NCBI GenBank assembly: GCA_040219295.1
Contig: JAVJST010000011.1
Location: forward strand, 744,001-808,000
Reading direction: 5' to 3'
Origin: JAVJST01 sp040219295
GTDB lineage: Bacteria > Pseudomonadota > Alphaproteobacteria > Rhodospirillales > Casp-alpha2
Length of the DNA stretch: 64,000 nucleotides
How positions within the stretch are numbered: the first letter of the stretch is position 1; the number at the start of each line of letters is the position of its first letter. Below are positions 24,167 to 31,863 of the stretch, piece after piece. A model generated the notes under the pieces. That model had not been told where the DNA came from. It made no database searches and was given only the letters and a program-made list of their open reading frames with translations. The position numbers and the translations under genes were made by a program.

Positions 24167-25186
24167 TCAGGTCCCTGCGTTGGCGGCGACCGGCGGACGT
24201 GCGATCAGCCCGCATAGATGTTCGGCGACCCGGCGGGCGCCGCGACCGTCGACCAGTTTGCGCCCGGCATCCGACATGGCTTTTCTCGCCGACGCGTCGG
24301 CGATCAATGCGGCGAGCTCCCCGGCGAGACCTTCGGGAGTGAGATCATCGATCTTTCCGGCGAACCGGGTCGCGTTCTCACGCGCCGCACCGGCGATCCC
24401 CGCAACCTGGACATCGTTCTGCGCGACGGTAACGGACGGCACACCCAGGGCCATGCGTTCGATCAGGCTGACACCGCCGCTGCCGACAACCAGATCGGCA
24501 TCGCCCAGCAGTCCGGCCATGTCGCCAGCATCGACCAACAGCGCTACGTCGCCGGGGAACGCGCCGACCCGGCGTTCGATCTCGTCGCGGTGCGGCGAGC
24601 GGCCGCCGATGGCGATGGTAACCCGGATCGCCGCGGCATCGGGCGCGATCTCGGCGAGGGCGTCCAGTGCCAAACCGGTCGCGTTGACGCTGTCGAATGC
24701 GCCGAACGTGACAAGGACCGATGAGGCCGCTGGCGGAACCGGACGCGCCGGGACATCGGCGAACCTGTCGTCCAGCAGGGCATATGTGGGTCCGAGAAGC
24801 GCCGGCTTGCCAGCCGCGGTATCTCCCGACCGATGACACCCGTAATCGACGATCAGGTCGGCATGGTCGACCGCGTCGCCGGCCTCCTCGATGCAGACCA
24901 GCGGGCCGCCGCCGATGGTTTTCCGCAGGCTCTCGATCTCGTAACTGGTGAACGCATAGCCGTCGAGGACGGCACCGGTCCACTCGCCGGCGGGCGATGT
25001 CCCCGCGACATGAGTGAAGCCCGCGGCCTCGACCGCATCGATCCAGTCGGTGCCGTCGTCGTCCAGCAGGAAGCATGGTTTGGAGCTCGTGTCGACCGCC
25101 AACATGGACTTGGCGAGCGCCAGACTTCGGACCATGTGTCCGGCCCCCGATGAGGGCGACGACGCCACGCGGAAGCACCAGCTCAT
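24167..25186 (-). CDS. pseG: PseG-like UDP-sugar hydrolase (pseudaminic acid pathway)
   Basis: 339 residues from ATG 25184-25186, whose first bases overlap the pseC stop. A longer frame to 25852 lies inside pseC and is not coding. SSPSSGAGHMVRSLALAKSM is the G-x-G-H-x-x-R motif of PseG, a GT-B fold hydrolase that removes UDP from UDP-2,4-diacetamido-2,4,6-trideoxy-altrose. LVCIEEAGDAVDHADLIVDY and VVGSGGVSLIERMALGVPSV (GT-B donor site) follow. Length is close to known PseG (about 275-340 residues). It is downstream of PseB and PseC in pathway-consistent order. Confidence 0.87.
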   Translation of the reverse strand: MSWCFRVASSPSSGAGHMVRSLALAKSMLAVDTSSKPCFLLDDDGTDWIDAVEAAGFTHVAGTSPAGEWTGAVLDGYAFTSYEIESLRKTIGGGPLVCIEEAGDAVDHADLIVDYGCHRSGDTAAGKPALLGPTYALLDDRFADVPARPVPPAASSVLVTFGAFDSVNATGLALDALAEIAPDAAAIRVTIAIGGRSPHRDEIERRVGAFPGDVALLVDAGDMAGLLGDADLVVGSGGVSLIERMALGVPSVTVAQNDVQVAGIAGAARENATRFAGKIDDLTPEGLAGELAALIADASARKAMSDAGRKLVDGRGARRVAEHLCGLIARPPVAANAGT

Positions 25187-26409
25187 TGTACCACGCCCAG
25201 ATGATGCATCAGCCGGTCGACGACCCGGTCGGCATCGTCCGTCGACATGTTTTGGTGCAGCGGGATCGAGAGCGACCGGGCGTAGTATTGTTCGGCGCCG
25301 TCCAGCCGGACCGGTCCGTGACGGTTCTCGAACAGGGGCTGACGATAGAGCGGAATGTAGTGAACCTGGGTGCCGATACCGTCCGCCGCCAGACCGCGCA
25401 TCACGTCGCCGCGCGAACGGCCGAACCTGTCGAACTCGATAAGGGCGACGGCGAGGTGCCATGAGGTTTCGTCGGCCGGGCCGTCGGCCGTCATCGTCAC
25501 GCCGTCGATCTCCGCGAAACGGGTTTCGTACCGATCGCGGATCCGGCGCCGGTGCGCCATGGCCTGGGCGAGGCGGCTGAGTTGCGAAATGCCGAGCGCG
25601 CACTGGAGATCCGAGAGCCTGAAATTGAAGCCCGCCTCCGCGACCTCGTAGTACCAGGGATTGCGCTGGCCGTTCTCGAACGCGGCGCGCTTGTTCGTGA
25701 AGCTCGACGCGTCGCGATTGATGCCGTGATTGCGGAGCCGGGACATTCGGCAGGCGACGGCGTCGTCGTTGGTGGTCACTGCGCCGCCCTCCGCCGTGGT
25801 GGCGGTCTTGACGGGGTGAAACGAGAAGGTCGTCGCGACGCTGTGGCGGCAATCGCCGACCTGGCCATCCGGGGTTGCGGTGCCGATCGCATGCGCGGCG
25901 TCCTCGATGACCGAAAGGCCGTGTTTCTCGGCGACGCCGGCAATCACCGGCATGTCGGCCGAGCGCCCGCCCATGTGTACCGGCAGCACGCAGGTGACGC
26001 GGCTGCCGGGGAAGCGCTCGCGCGCGGTCGCCACGGCGCGTTCGAGATCTTCCGCGCGGAGCAGTGCCGTGTCAGGATCGACATCGGCGAACATCACGTC
26101 GGCTCCGGTATGCAGCACCGCGCTGGCGGTCGCCAGGAACGTGACGGCGGGGACGACGGCAATCTGCCCTTCGCCGATGCCGGCGCCGAGTGCCGCCAAG
26201 TGCAGGGCTGTGCTGCCGTTGCTGCAGGCGACCGCATGCCGCGCGCCGACCTGTTCGGCGACCGCACGCTCGAACTTATCGACGAGCGGACCGGTGGTCA
26301 GCCATTCGCCACGAAGCACATTGACGACGGCGGCGATGTCGTCGTCATCGATGTGGTGCCTGCCGTACGGCAGAAACGGACGACCGTCAGTCAACGGCGT
26401 CGCCTGCAA
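25183..26409 (-). CDS. pseC: PseC-like UDP-4-keto-hexosamine aminotransferase
   Basis: 408 residues of the DegT family. LPYGRHHIDDDDIAAVVNVL and GEWLTTGPLVDKFERAVAEQ are typical PseC openings. ACSNGSTALHLAALG and VIEDAAHAIG are cofactor-site segments, TTFSFHPVKTATTAEGGAV holds the PLP lysine, and NFRLSDLQCALG follows. PseC transaminates the 4-keto sugar made by PseB. The reading starts with TTG at 26409; another TTG at 26394 (giving MTDGRPFLPYGR) is a reasonable alternative, and neither has a strong ribosome site. The 5' end overlaps the GNAT gene by 23 bases or fewer. Confidence 0.9.
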   Translation of the reverse strand: MQATPLTDGRPFLPYGRHHIDDDDIAAVVNVLRGEWLTTGPLVDKFERAVAEQVGARHAVACSNGSTALHLAALGAGIGEGQIAVVPAVTFLATASAVLHTGADVMFADVDPDTALLRAEDLERAVATARERFPGSRVTCVLPVHMGGRSADMPVIAGVAEKHGLSVIEDAAHAIGTATPDGQVGDCRHSVATTFSFHPVKTATTAEGGAVTTNDDAVACRMSRLRNHGINRDASSFTNKRAAFENGQRNPWYYEVAEAGFNFRLSDLQCALGISQLSRLAQAMAHRRRIRDRYETRFAEIDGVTMTADGPADETSWHLAVALIEFDRFGRSRGDVMRGLAADGIGTQVHYIPLYRQPLFENRHGPVRLDGAEQYYARSLSIPLHQNMSTDDADRVVDRLMHHLGVVQ

Positions 26410-26929
26410 ACCGGGTCAGGAGCCACACGTCGATGAACGTGCCGTCGTAAACGGCCTCTTCGGCCAGGGTCGCCTCAAGGGCGAAACCCGCCTTCTCGAA
26501 AGCCCGGCGGCTCGCGACGTTGTTGGCGTAGATTCCCGCGGTCAGTTTGTGGAGTTCCATATCGTTGAAGGCATGGGCCGCGACGAGACGGATGGCATCG
26601 GTGCCGATGCCACGACCCCAGTAACCCTTTTCGCCGATCAACAGGGCGATCCGGGCGCGGTGATGTGTCCGATTGATCGCCGACAGACGGATATTGCCGA
26701 TATGGTTGTCGGCGTCGACCATGATCCGCCAGAGCTTGTCGTTGGGTGATGCCTCGGCGGCATCAACATAATCCCGAACCGCGTCGATTGTGTGGTCATG
26801 ATGCCGGGCCTCGGTTCCGGACGTGACGTCTGGATCGTTGAGCCAGGACACATAACGTTCTGTTACATCCGCCGACGAGATCGGCCGCAGCCACAACGCG
26901 TCTGTGCCGAGTTCGTCAGTGTGCTTCAT
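26387..26929 (-). CDS. GNAT N-acetyltransferase, PseH-like by position
   Basis: 180 residues of the RimJ/RimL-type GNAT group: LRPISSADVTERYVSWLNDP at the start, IALLIGEKGYWGRGIGTDAI (acetyl-CoA loop Gly-Arg-Gly-Ile-Gly) and NNVASRRAFEKAGFALEATL. Sitting between pseB and pseC, it is the natural candidate for the 4-N-acetylation step (PseH) of the pseudaminate route (inference from position and family). It overlaps pseB by 14 bases and pseC by up to 23 bases. Confidence 0.82.
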   Translation of the reverse strand: MKHTDELGTDALWLRPISSADVTERYVSWLNDPDVTSGTEARHHDHTIDAVRDYVDAAEASPNDKLWRIMVDADNHIGNIRLSAINRTHHRARIALLIGEKGYWGRGIGTDAIRLVAAHAFNDMELHKLTAGIYANNVASRRAFEKAGFALEATLAEEAVYDGTFIDVWLLTRFAGDAVD

Positions 26930-27929
26930 CTTCGATCAGGGCGCGCAGTTGGGTGGCGTCGATCCAGTCGACGTTCGTATTGCTTGCGTAGCTGAAATCC
27001 TCGGCCACGGGCTTCGCGATGTCACGGGGCAGGTCTTTTCGACTCCACCACACCATCTCCGGTTCGATCACATAGCGGTCCTGCATCTCGACGGTGTTGC
27101 GTGCGCTGTCTTCAGGGATCATCACCTCATGCAGTTTCTCGCCAGGGCGAATGCCGGTGAACCTGACCGGCAGGTCAGGGGCCAGTGCCGCCGCAATGTC
27201 GGTGATGTGCATGCTCGGAATCTTCGGCACGAAGATCTCGCCACCCGACATCATGCCGAGACAGCTCAGGACGAATGCGACGCCCTGATCGAGCGTGATG
27301 AAGAACCGCGTCATGCGTTCGTCGGTGATCGGAAGGTGGTCGGCGCCGTCGCGGATCATCTTCTGGAAAAGCGGGATGACGCTGCCGCGCGAACCGACGA
27401 CGTTGCCATAGCGCACCACCGCAAAGCGCGTCGGCGACTTGCCGCTCAGGTTGTTCGCGGCGATGAAGATCTTGTCGGATGCGAGCTTGCTCGCGCCATA
27501 GAGATTGATTGGGTTTGCGGCCTTGTCCGTCGACAGCGCGATGACCTGTCCGACATCGCAGCGAATCGCCGAGTTAACGACATGCTCCGCGCCAAGGACG
27601 TTGGTGTGGATGCATTCGAACGGATTGTACTCCGCCGCCGGCACGTGTTTCAGGGCTGCCGCGTGTATCACGATGTCGGTGTCGCGCATCGCCATCTCGA
27701 GCCGCGACTGATCGCGTACGTCACCGATGAAGAAGCGGACGGCAGGGTTGTCCTGGATGACGGGGTCGAGAGACATTTCCCACTGTTTCATCTCGTCGCG
27801 CGAGAAGACGACCAGCTTGCGCGGCCGGTAGTGGGTCAGGACGTGTTTGACGAAACGTCTACCGAACGAACCGGTGCCACCCGTGATCAGGATGGATTTT
27901 CCGTTCAGATCGTCTGTGAAATCAGGCAT
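26916..27929 (-). CDS. pseB: PseB-like UDP-GlcNAc 4,6-dehydratase (inverting)
   Basis: 337 residues from ATG 27927-27929; the open frame continues upstream into the carbamoyltransferase but that part is not coding. SILITGGTGSFGRRFVKHVL is the NAD(P)-binding loop. VVFSRDEMKQWEM and HAAALKHVPAAEYNPFECI are PseB/FlaA1 hallmarks, with the catalytic Lys in ALKHVP and the Tyr-x-x-x-Lys-like pair in NLYGASKLASDK. GVVGSRGSV-type RYGNVVGSRGSVIPLF follows. It converts UDP-GlcNAc to the 4-keto-6-deoxy-L-arabino sugar, the first step to pseudaminic acid. Length matches PseB (about 330). Confidence 0.95.
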   Translation of the reverse strand: MPDFTDDLNGKSILITGGTGSFGRRFVKHVLTHYRPRKLVVFSRDEMKQWEMSLDPVIQDNPAVRFFIGDVRDQSRLEMAMRDTDIVIHAAALKHVPAAEYNPFECIHTNVLGAEHVVNSAIRCDVGQVIALSTDKAANPINLYGASKLASDKIFIAANNLSGKSPTRFAVVRYGNVVGSRGSVIPLFQKMIRDGADHLPITDERMTRFFITLDQGVAFVLSCLGMMSGGEIFVPKIPSMHITDIAAALAPDLPVRFTGIRPGEKLHEVMIPEDSARNTVEMQDRYVIEPEMVWWSRKDLPRDIAKPVAEDFSYASNTNVDWIDATQLRALIEDEAH

Positions 27930-27967
27930 TGCAGGTTTCCTGGCACTCGTAGTGACCGAGCATGTGC

Positions 27968-29809
27968 TCAATCGAGTTCGAAGGATGACGCGTAGTCGGT
28001 CAGTAGTTCTTTGCGTTGTTCGCTTTTGCGCAGAATGCAGTTGCCGACCGCGAGCACGTCCATTTCGGTTCCCATGAAACAGCGGAAAGCGTCCTCGGGC
28101 GTGCAGACGATCGGTTCGCCTCTGATGTTGAAGCTGGTGTTGATCAGGACCGGGCATCCGGTCGCTGATTCGAAGGCGCTGATCAGGCGATGATAAAGTG
28201 GATTGGTCTTCGCATCGACGGTCTGGATCCGGGCGGAGTAGTCGACGTGCGTCACCGCGGGGATCGTCGAGCGGGCGACGTTGAGCTTGTCGATGCCGAA
28301 CAGCTTGCGTTCGTCCTCCGTCATCTCGCGGCGGTGGTTGTTTGTGACATCGGCGACGACGAGCATGTAGGGGCTCTTGCCGTCGTATTCGAACCACTCA
28401 CTGACGCGCTCCTCGAGAACCGACGGCGCGAACGGCCGGAACGATTCCCGGTACTTGATCTTCTCGTTCATGACCTTCTGCATCGCCGGGTTGCGCGGAT
28501 CGCCGAGTATGGATCGTGCCCCGAGGGCGCGCGGCCCGAACTCCATGCGGCCTTGAAACCAGCCAACCACATTGCCGTCGGCAAGCAGGCCGGCGACCTC
28601 TTCGATCATCGATCCTTCGTCATCGGCGGCGCGATACACCGCACCGGCGGCGCTCAGGCGGGCCTCGATGTCGTCTTGCCCGAACCGCGGCCCGAGATAG
28701 GAGCCGCTCATGGAATCCTGCGGGTTGACCGTGCGGGTCTGGTTGGCGTGGAGATGGTAGCCCGTCAGCGCAGCGCCGAGCGCACCGCCGGCGTCGCCGG
28801 CCGCCGGCTGGACCCAGACGTTCTCGAAGGCGCCGTCGCGGATGACATGGCCGTTGGCCACGCAGTTGAGCGCAACACCACCGGCGAGGCACAGGTTGCG
28901 GATCTCGGGGTACTCGCGGGCCAGGGCACGCGTCATGGTGAGAACGACTTCCTCAGTGACGGCCTGAATGGATGCGGCGATATCCATGTGAAACGGTTCC
29001 AGCAGGTCTCGGTCCGGCACGCGCGCCGGGCGGCCGAACAGCGCGTCGAACCGCGCATTGGTCATCGTCAATCCAGTGCAGTAGTCGAAGTACGACTGAT
29101 CCAGGCGGAACGACCCGTCATCCTTTAGATCGATCAGTTTGTCTAGGATCAGGTCCTTGTAGACCGGCTCACCATAGGGTGCGAGGCCCATCAGTTTGTA
29201 TTCGCCGGAGTTCACCTTGAAACCCGTGTAGTAGGTGAACGCGGAGTAAAGCAACCCGAGCGAATGCGGGAAATGAATCTCCTTGGCGATCTCGATCCTG
29301 TTGCCGTCAGCGACGGCAACGGATGTCGTCGTCCACTCTCCGACGCCGTCCATGGTGAGGACGAGCGCCTTCTCGAACGGGCTCGGGAAGAACGCGCTGG
29401 CCGCGTGGCTCAGATGGTGCTCCGAGAACAGCAGCCTGTTCTCCCAGTCAAACCCGGGAAGAAACGCCTGGAGCTTTCGCCGCAGCAGGTCCTTCTGGAA
29501 CAGCTTCTCCTTCAGCCACACCGGCATGGCGACCTTGAATGACGTGAACCCGCGCGGCGCGAAGCTCAGATATGTTTCCAGCAGCCGCTCGAACTTAAGG
29601 AACGGTTTCTCGTAGAACACCACGAAATCGATGTCCTCGAGACTCAGACCGGAAGCATCGAGGCAGTAACCGATGGCATTGTCGGGAAACCCGGCATCGT
29701 GTTTCTTCCGGGTGTAGCGCTCTTCCTGGACCGCCGCCACTATCCTGCCGTCGCAGACGAGGGCGGCTGCGCTGTCGTGATAGAAAGCTGAGATACCGAG
29801 TATGTTCAT
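27968..29809 (-). CDS. Carbamoyltransferase, NodU/CmcH family (copy 1)
   Basis: 613 residues from ATG 29807-29809. The N-domain is an ASKHA-like fold: ILGISAFYHDSAAALVCDG, EERYTRKKHDAGFP, FSEHHLSHAASAFFPS (metal His residues), LTMDGVGEWTTTS and NSGEYKLMGLAPYG. The C-domain is the carbamoyl-transfer Kae1-like part: LCLAGGVALNCVANG, QPAAGDAGGALGAAL, GRMEFGPRALGARSILGDPR and VLINTSFNIRGEPIV. It O-carbamoylates a sugar from carbamoyl phosphate via a carbamoyl-adenylate. The two small genes upstream (DUF5989 and SxtJ) are its usual partners. Confidence 0.93.
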   Translation of the reverse strand: MNILGISAFYHDSAAALVCDGRIVAAVQEERYTRKKHDAGFPDNAIGYCLDASGLSLEDIDFVVFYEKPFLKFERLLETYLSFAPRGFTSFKVAMPVWLKEKLFQKDLLRRKLQAFLPGFDWENRLLFSEHHLSHAASAFFPSPFEKALVLTMDGVGEWTTTSVAVADGNRIEIAKEIHFPHSLGLLYSAFTYYTGFKVNSGEYKLMGLAPYGEPVYKDLILDKLIDLKDDGSFRLDQSYFDYCTGLTMTNARFDALFGRPARVPDRDLLEPFHMDIAASIQAVTEEVVLTMTRALAREYPEIRNLCLAGGVALNCVANGHVIRDGAFENVWVQPAAGDAGGALGAALTGYHLHANQTRTVNPQDSMSGSYLGPRFGQDDIEARLSAAGAVYRAADDEGSMIEEVAGLLADGNVVGWFQGRMEFGPRALGARSILGDPRNPAMQKVMNEKIKYRESFRPFAPSVLEERVSEWFEYDGKSPYMLVVADVTNNHRREMTEDERKLFGIDKLNVARSTIPAVTHVDYSARIQTVDAKTNPLYHRLISAFESATGCPVLINTSFNIRGEPIVCTPEDAFRCFMGTEMDVLAVGNCILRKSEQRKELLTDYASSFELD

Positions 29810-29890
29810 GACCGTTGTATGCGACCGCCGCACAGGCTGCTTCAGCGCGCCGGAACAAGTCCTGGTTCGGGAAGCGCCAACCGAGCCACC

Positions 29891-30040
29891 CTAAAATATC
29901 GTGTAGATGAAGGGTGCGACGGCGGATCCCTGGCTCAAGACGATCAATCCGCCGAACAAGGCGAAAATGACGATGATCGGTGCGAGCCAGTACTTCTTTC
30001 GCACACGCATGAACGCGATCAATTCTTTCACGAACGACAT
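29891..30040 (-). CDS. DUF5989 family small membrane protein
   Basis: A 49-residue gene that an ordinary length cut-off would miss. ATG 30038-30040 to TAG 29891-29893 encodes MSFVKELIAFMRVRKKYWLA followed by a single hydrophobic span (Pro-Ile-Ile-Val-Ile-Phe-Ala-Leu-Phe-Gly-Gly-Leu) and a SQGSAVAPFIYTIF tail. That pattern (basic amphipathic start, one transmembrane helix, SQGSAVAPFIYT) is that of DUF5989 proteins, which accompany NodU/CmcH carbamoyltransferases and SxtJ. Function is not known; a membrane tether for the carbamoyltransferase is a guess. Stop-to-start distance to the carbamoyltransferase is 81 bases. Confidence 0.88.
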   Translation of the reverse strand: MSFVKELIAFMRVRKKYWLAPIIVIFALFGGLIVLSQGSAVAPFIYTIF

Positions 30041-30070
30041 ATTGCTACTGTCTGCCTTATCAAACCGGGC

Positions 30071-30499
30071 CTAAAACTGATTGCGGAAACTGTCCGACGC
30101 CGGTCCCGGAGGATCTCGTTCAATCCAGTAAGTGCCGGCACTCGGGTCGAACTTGCGATTTAGCGGGTCCTTCCCGAATATCCGGAGAATCGCCGCGATG
30201 GGTGTAACGGATACGAAGTACAAAATAAACAGAATGATCGGCGTCATGAGCCGGTGCAGAAGCAAACCAAACTTGAACCAGATCTTGTTGAGCGGCGTTA
30301 GCGCACGCGGCACCGCCAGCGCAACGCACAGGAAGCTGCCGGCGACGGCGAATGGCCACACCCGCCAGATGCCGTCACCAAAAACGAGAGGGAAAAAGCC
30401 GAGGATCGCAAAAAACGCGGCAAACACGATGCCGAACGCTCGGTTCGACCCCATCTCAGGGGTTTCTCTGTCCTCGACTTTGTCGTGGGCGTTCGTCAT
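30071..30499 (-). CDS. SxtJ family membrane protein
   Basis: 142 residues with about three hydrophobic segments (roughly residues 22-40, 45-62 and 85-106) and a C-terminal soluble tail. The tail contains IFGKDPLNRKFDPSAGTYWI, a signature of SxtJ-type proteins found beside carbamoyltransferases (named after the saxitoxin cluster). Start ATG 30497-30499. Function is unproven. It is the first gene of the leftward run and lies 30 bases upstream of the DUF5989 gene. It faces a plus-strand gene across a 169-base gap. Confidence 0.88.
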   Translation of the reverse strand: MTNAHDKVEDRETPEMGSNRAFGIVFAAFFAILGFFPLVFGDGIWRVWPFAVAGSFLCVALAVPRALTPLNKIWFKFGLLLHRLMTPIILFILYFVSVTPIAAILRIFGKDPLNRKFDPSAGTYWIERDPPGPASDSFRNQF

Positions 30500-30668
30500 G
30501 GGGCGTACTCGGGTTTCAAGGTGACGGGCAACCAGGGTCCGTTTCGGTTTGGGCGAATACGTCTGACGTCTCTATGGCAGGCGGGCTGTTAATGATTGAG
30601 TTCCTGGCACCGTCGGGTAAACCATGTGCCCAATCAGGCCAGCCAGATACCGACCGGAGAACTGCAGA
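30500..30668. promoter_or_regulatory. Divergent intergenic region between SxtJ and SGNH-hydrolase genes
   Basis: 169 bases separate two divergent starts, so promoters for the leftward ~28-gene run and the rightward single gene should lie here. I see only weak candidate hexamers (for example TTGAGT near 30596 on the plus strand) and cannot name a -10 box. A GGAG at 30655-30658 precedes the plus-strand ATG by ten bases. Confidence 0.4.
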
Positions 30669-31844
30669 ATGAACTGGTTCGAAGCGAATCCGAAAAAGAC
30701 GATCCTTTTCATAATTCTGTTTCTTCTTGTGGCCCCGCTGATCGCGGCGGAACTGTTCGCCAAGACCTACATTCATATCACCCAGGGCAGAAGCGCGCCG
30801 CTTTTCTACTACTCCCCGCAGCAGAACGAAACCACTCAGGCGCGCGCGGAATCCGGTTGCGATCTCAGTTTCCTGGATCCGCTGCTGGGCTACTCGATCA
30901 GCGAATGTTCCGGTTATCCGGAGAAACGACAGGGCGGCCTCGTCGTGTATGGTGGTGAACCCGTCCCCGAAGCGTACGTGATCGTTACGCTCGGGGGATC
31001 GACGACGGATCCCTTTCATATGCAGGTCAGGGAGGACATCCAGGAAAAGACCTGGCCATACCTGCTCCATCAGAACTGCACGCCGGTCGAAAAATGCGTG
31101 GTCGTAAACGCGGGCGTGGGCGGATACTCGTCCAGCCAGGAACTTTTCCGATTGATTCGCGACGGATTGATGGTGAGTCCGGATGTGGTGATCTCTCTCA
31201 ATGGCATCAACGAGTGGTATTACTACATTTCGGACGACTATCGCCGGTTTCCCTATGTTTCGCGTTACCAGCAGGACACCTTCCGTGCCCTCGGCGGCGC
31301 GTCACTGGACGGCAGGAGCGACGTCGATCGTTTCGGTCAACGCAACACGAGAATTCTCCCCAATGCACAGGAGCTCTTCCTCGTTGCCATGCGAAAGTTC
31401 AGAACCTTGCTGACGGGTGCCGATCCCGTGGGCGCTGCATTCGATCCCGCGGACTTCGGTCTTTACTTCGGGTTCGAGAACAAAGGGCCCGAGGCACTGG
31501 CGCCCTGGGAAATCTGGGCGCGAAACGTGACGCTCATGCATGCTGTCGCGGGTGCGGTTGGCGCCGAGTACCGGGTGGTTCTGCAGCCGACTATGGGCGT
31601 CGGCGCCTGGGAACCGCAAGCTGACGGCGATATCGAACTCTTCGAGAATATGCGTGACAACTATCTTCCGCAGATCCGCGACTTCTACACCAAAGCGCGG
31701 CAGGCTTGCGCAAGCATGGATTTCTGTATCGACGGAACCGACGCATTCGTCGGCCACGCCGGAGAACTGTACAGCGACGCGCGACACCCGAATGCCGCGG
31801 GAAACAAGATCATTGCCGATCTGGTGTGGAATGCGCTGCGTTAA
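30669..31844 (+). CDS. Membrane-anchored SGNH/GDSL hydrolase-like protein
   Basis: 391 residues from ATG 30669, preceded by GGAG; an in-frame earlier ATG at 30624 lacks a ribosome site. Residues about 9-28 (KTILFIILFLLVAPLIAAEL) form a signal anchor, so the body is periplasmic. SGNH blocks are VIVTLGGSTTDPF (block I, Ser), VVVNAGVGGYSSSQEL (block II), SLNGINEWYYY (block III, Asn) and DARHPNAAGNKIIADLV (block V, Asp and His). Such proteins are esterases or O-acetyltransferase partners acting on polysaccharides. It is one of two rightward genes and often accompanies SxtJ/DUF5989/carbamoyltransferase sets. Confidence 0.82.
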   Translation: MNWFEANPKKTILFIILFLLVAPLIAAELFAKTYIHITQGRSAPLFYYSPQQNETTQARAESGCDLSFLDPLLGYSISECSGYPEKRQGGLVVYGGEPVPEAYVIVTLGGSTTDPFHMQVREDIQEKTWPYLLHQNCTPVEKCVVVNAGVGGYSSSQELFRLIRDGLMVSPDVVISLNGINEWYYYISDDYRRFPYVSRYQQDTFRALGGASLDGRSDVDRFGQRNTRILPNAQELFLVAMRKFRTLLTGADPVGAAFDPADFGLYFGFENKGPEALAPWEIWARNVTLMHAVAGAVGAEYRVVLQPTMGVGAWEPQADGDIELFENMRDNYLPQIRDFYTKARQACASMDFCIDGTDAFVGHAGELYSDARHPNAAGNKIIADLVWNALR

Positions 31845-31863
31845 CGCTCCGGCCCGGGCAATC

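Noticed and set aside
21898..24342. 814-residue open frame on the plus strand
   Set aside because: It lies opposite AsnB and pseG, whose products have clear family motifs. The plus-strand translation is Arg/Gly/Asp-rich with no motif, as expected for the complement of GC-rich genes.
30516..31070. 184-residue minus-strand open frame
   Set aside because: It is antisense to the SGNH-hydrolase gene, which has a signal anchor and all SGNH blocks. Nothing recognisable in the antisense product.
31845..31863. Terminator between the convergent SGNH and Kps-like genes
   Set aside because: The 19-base gap has only a short GC-rich palindrome-like patch with no T run, so it cannot be called.
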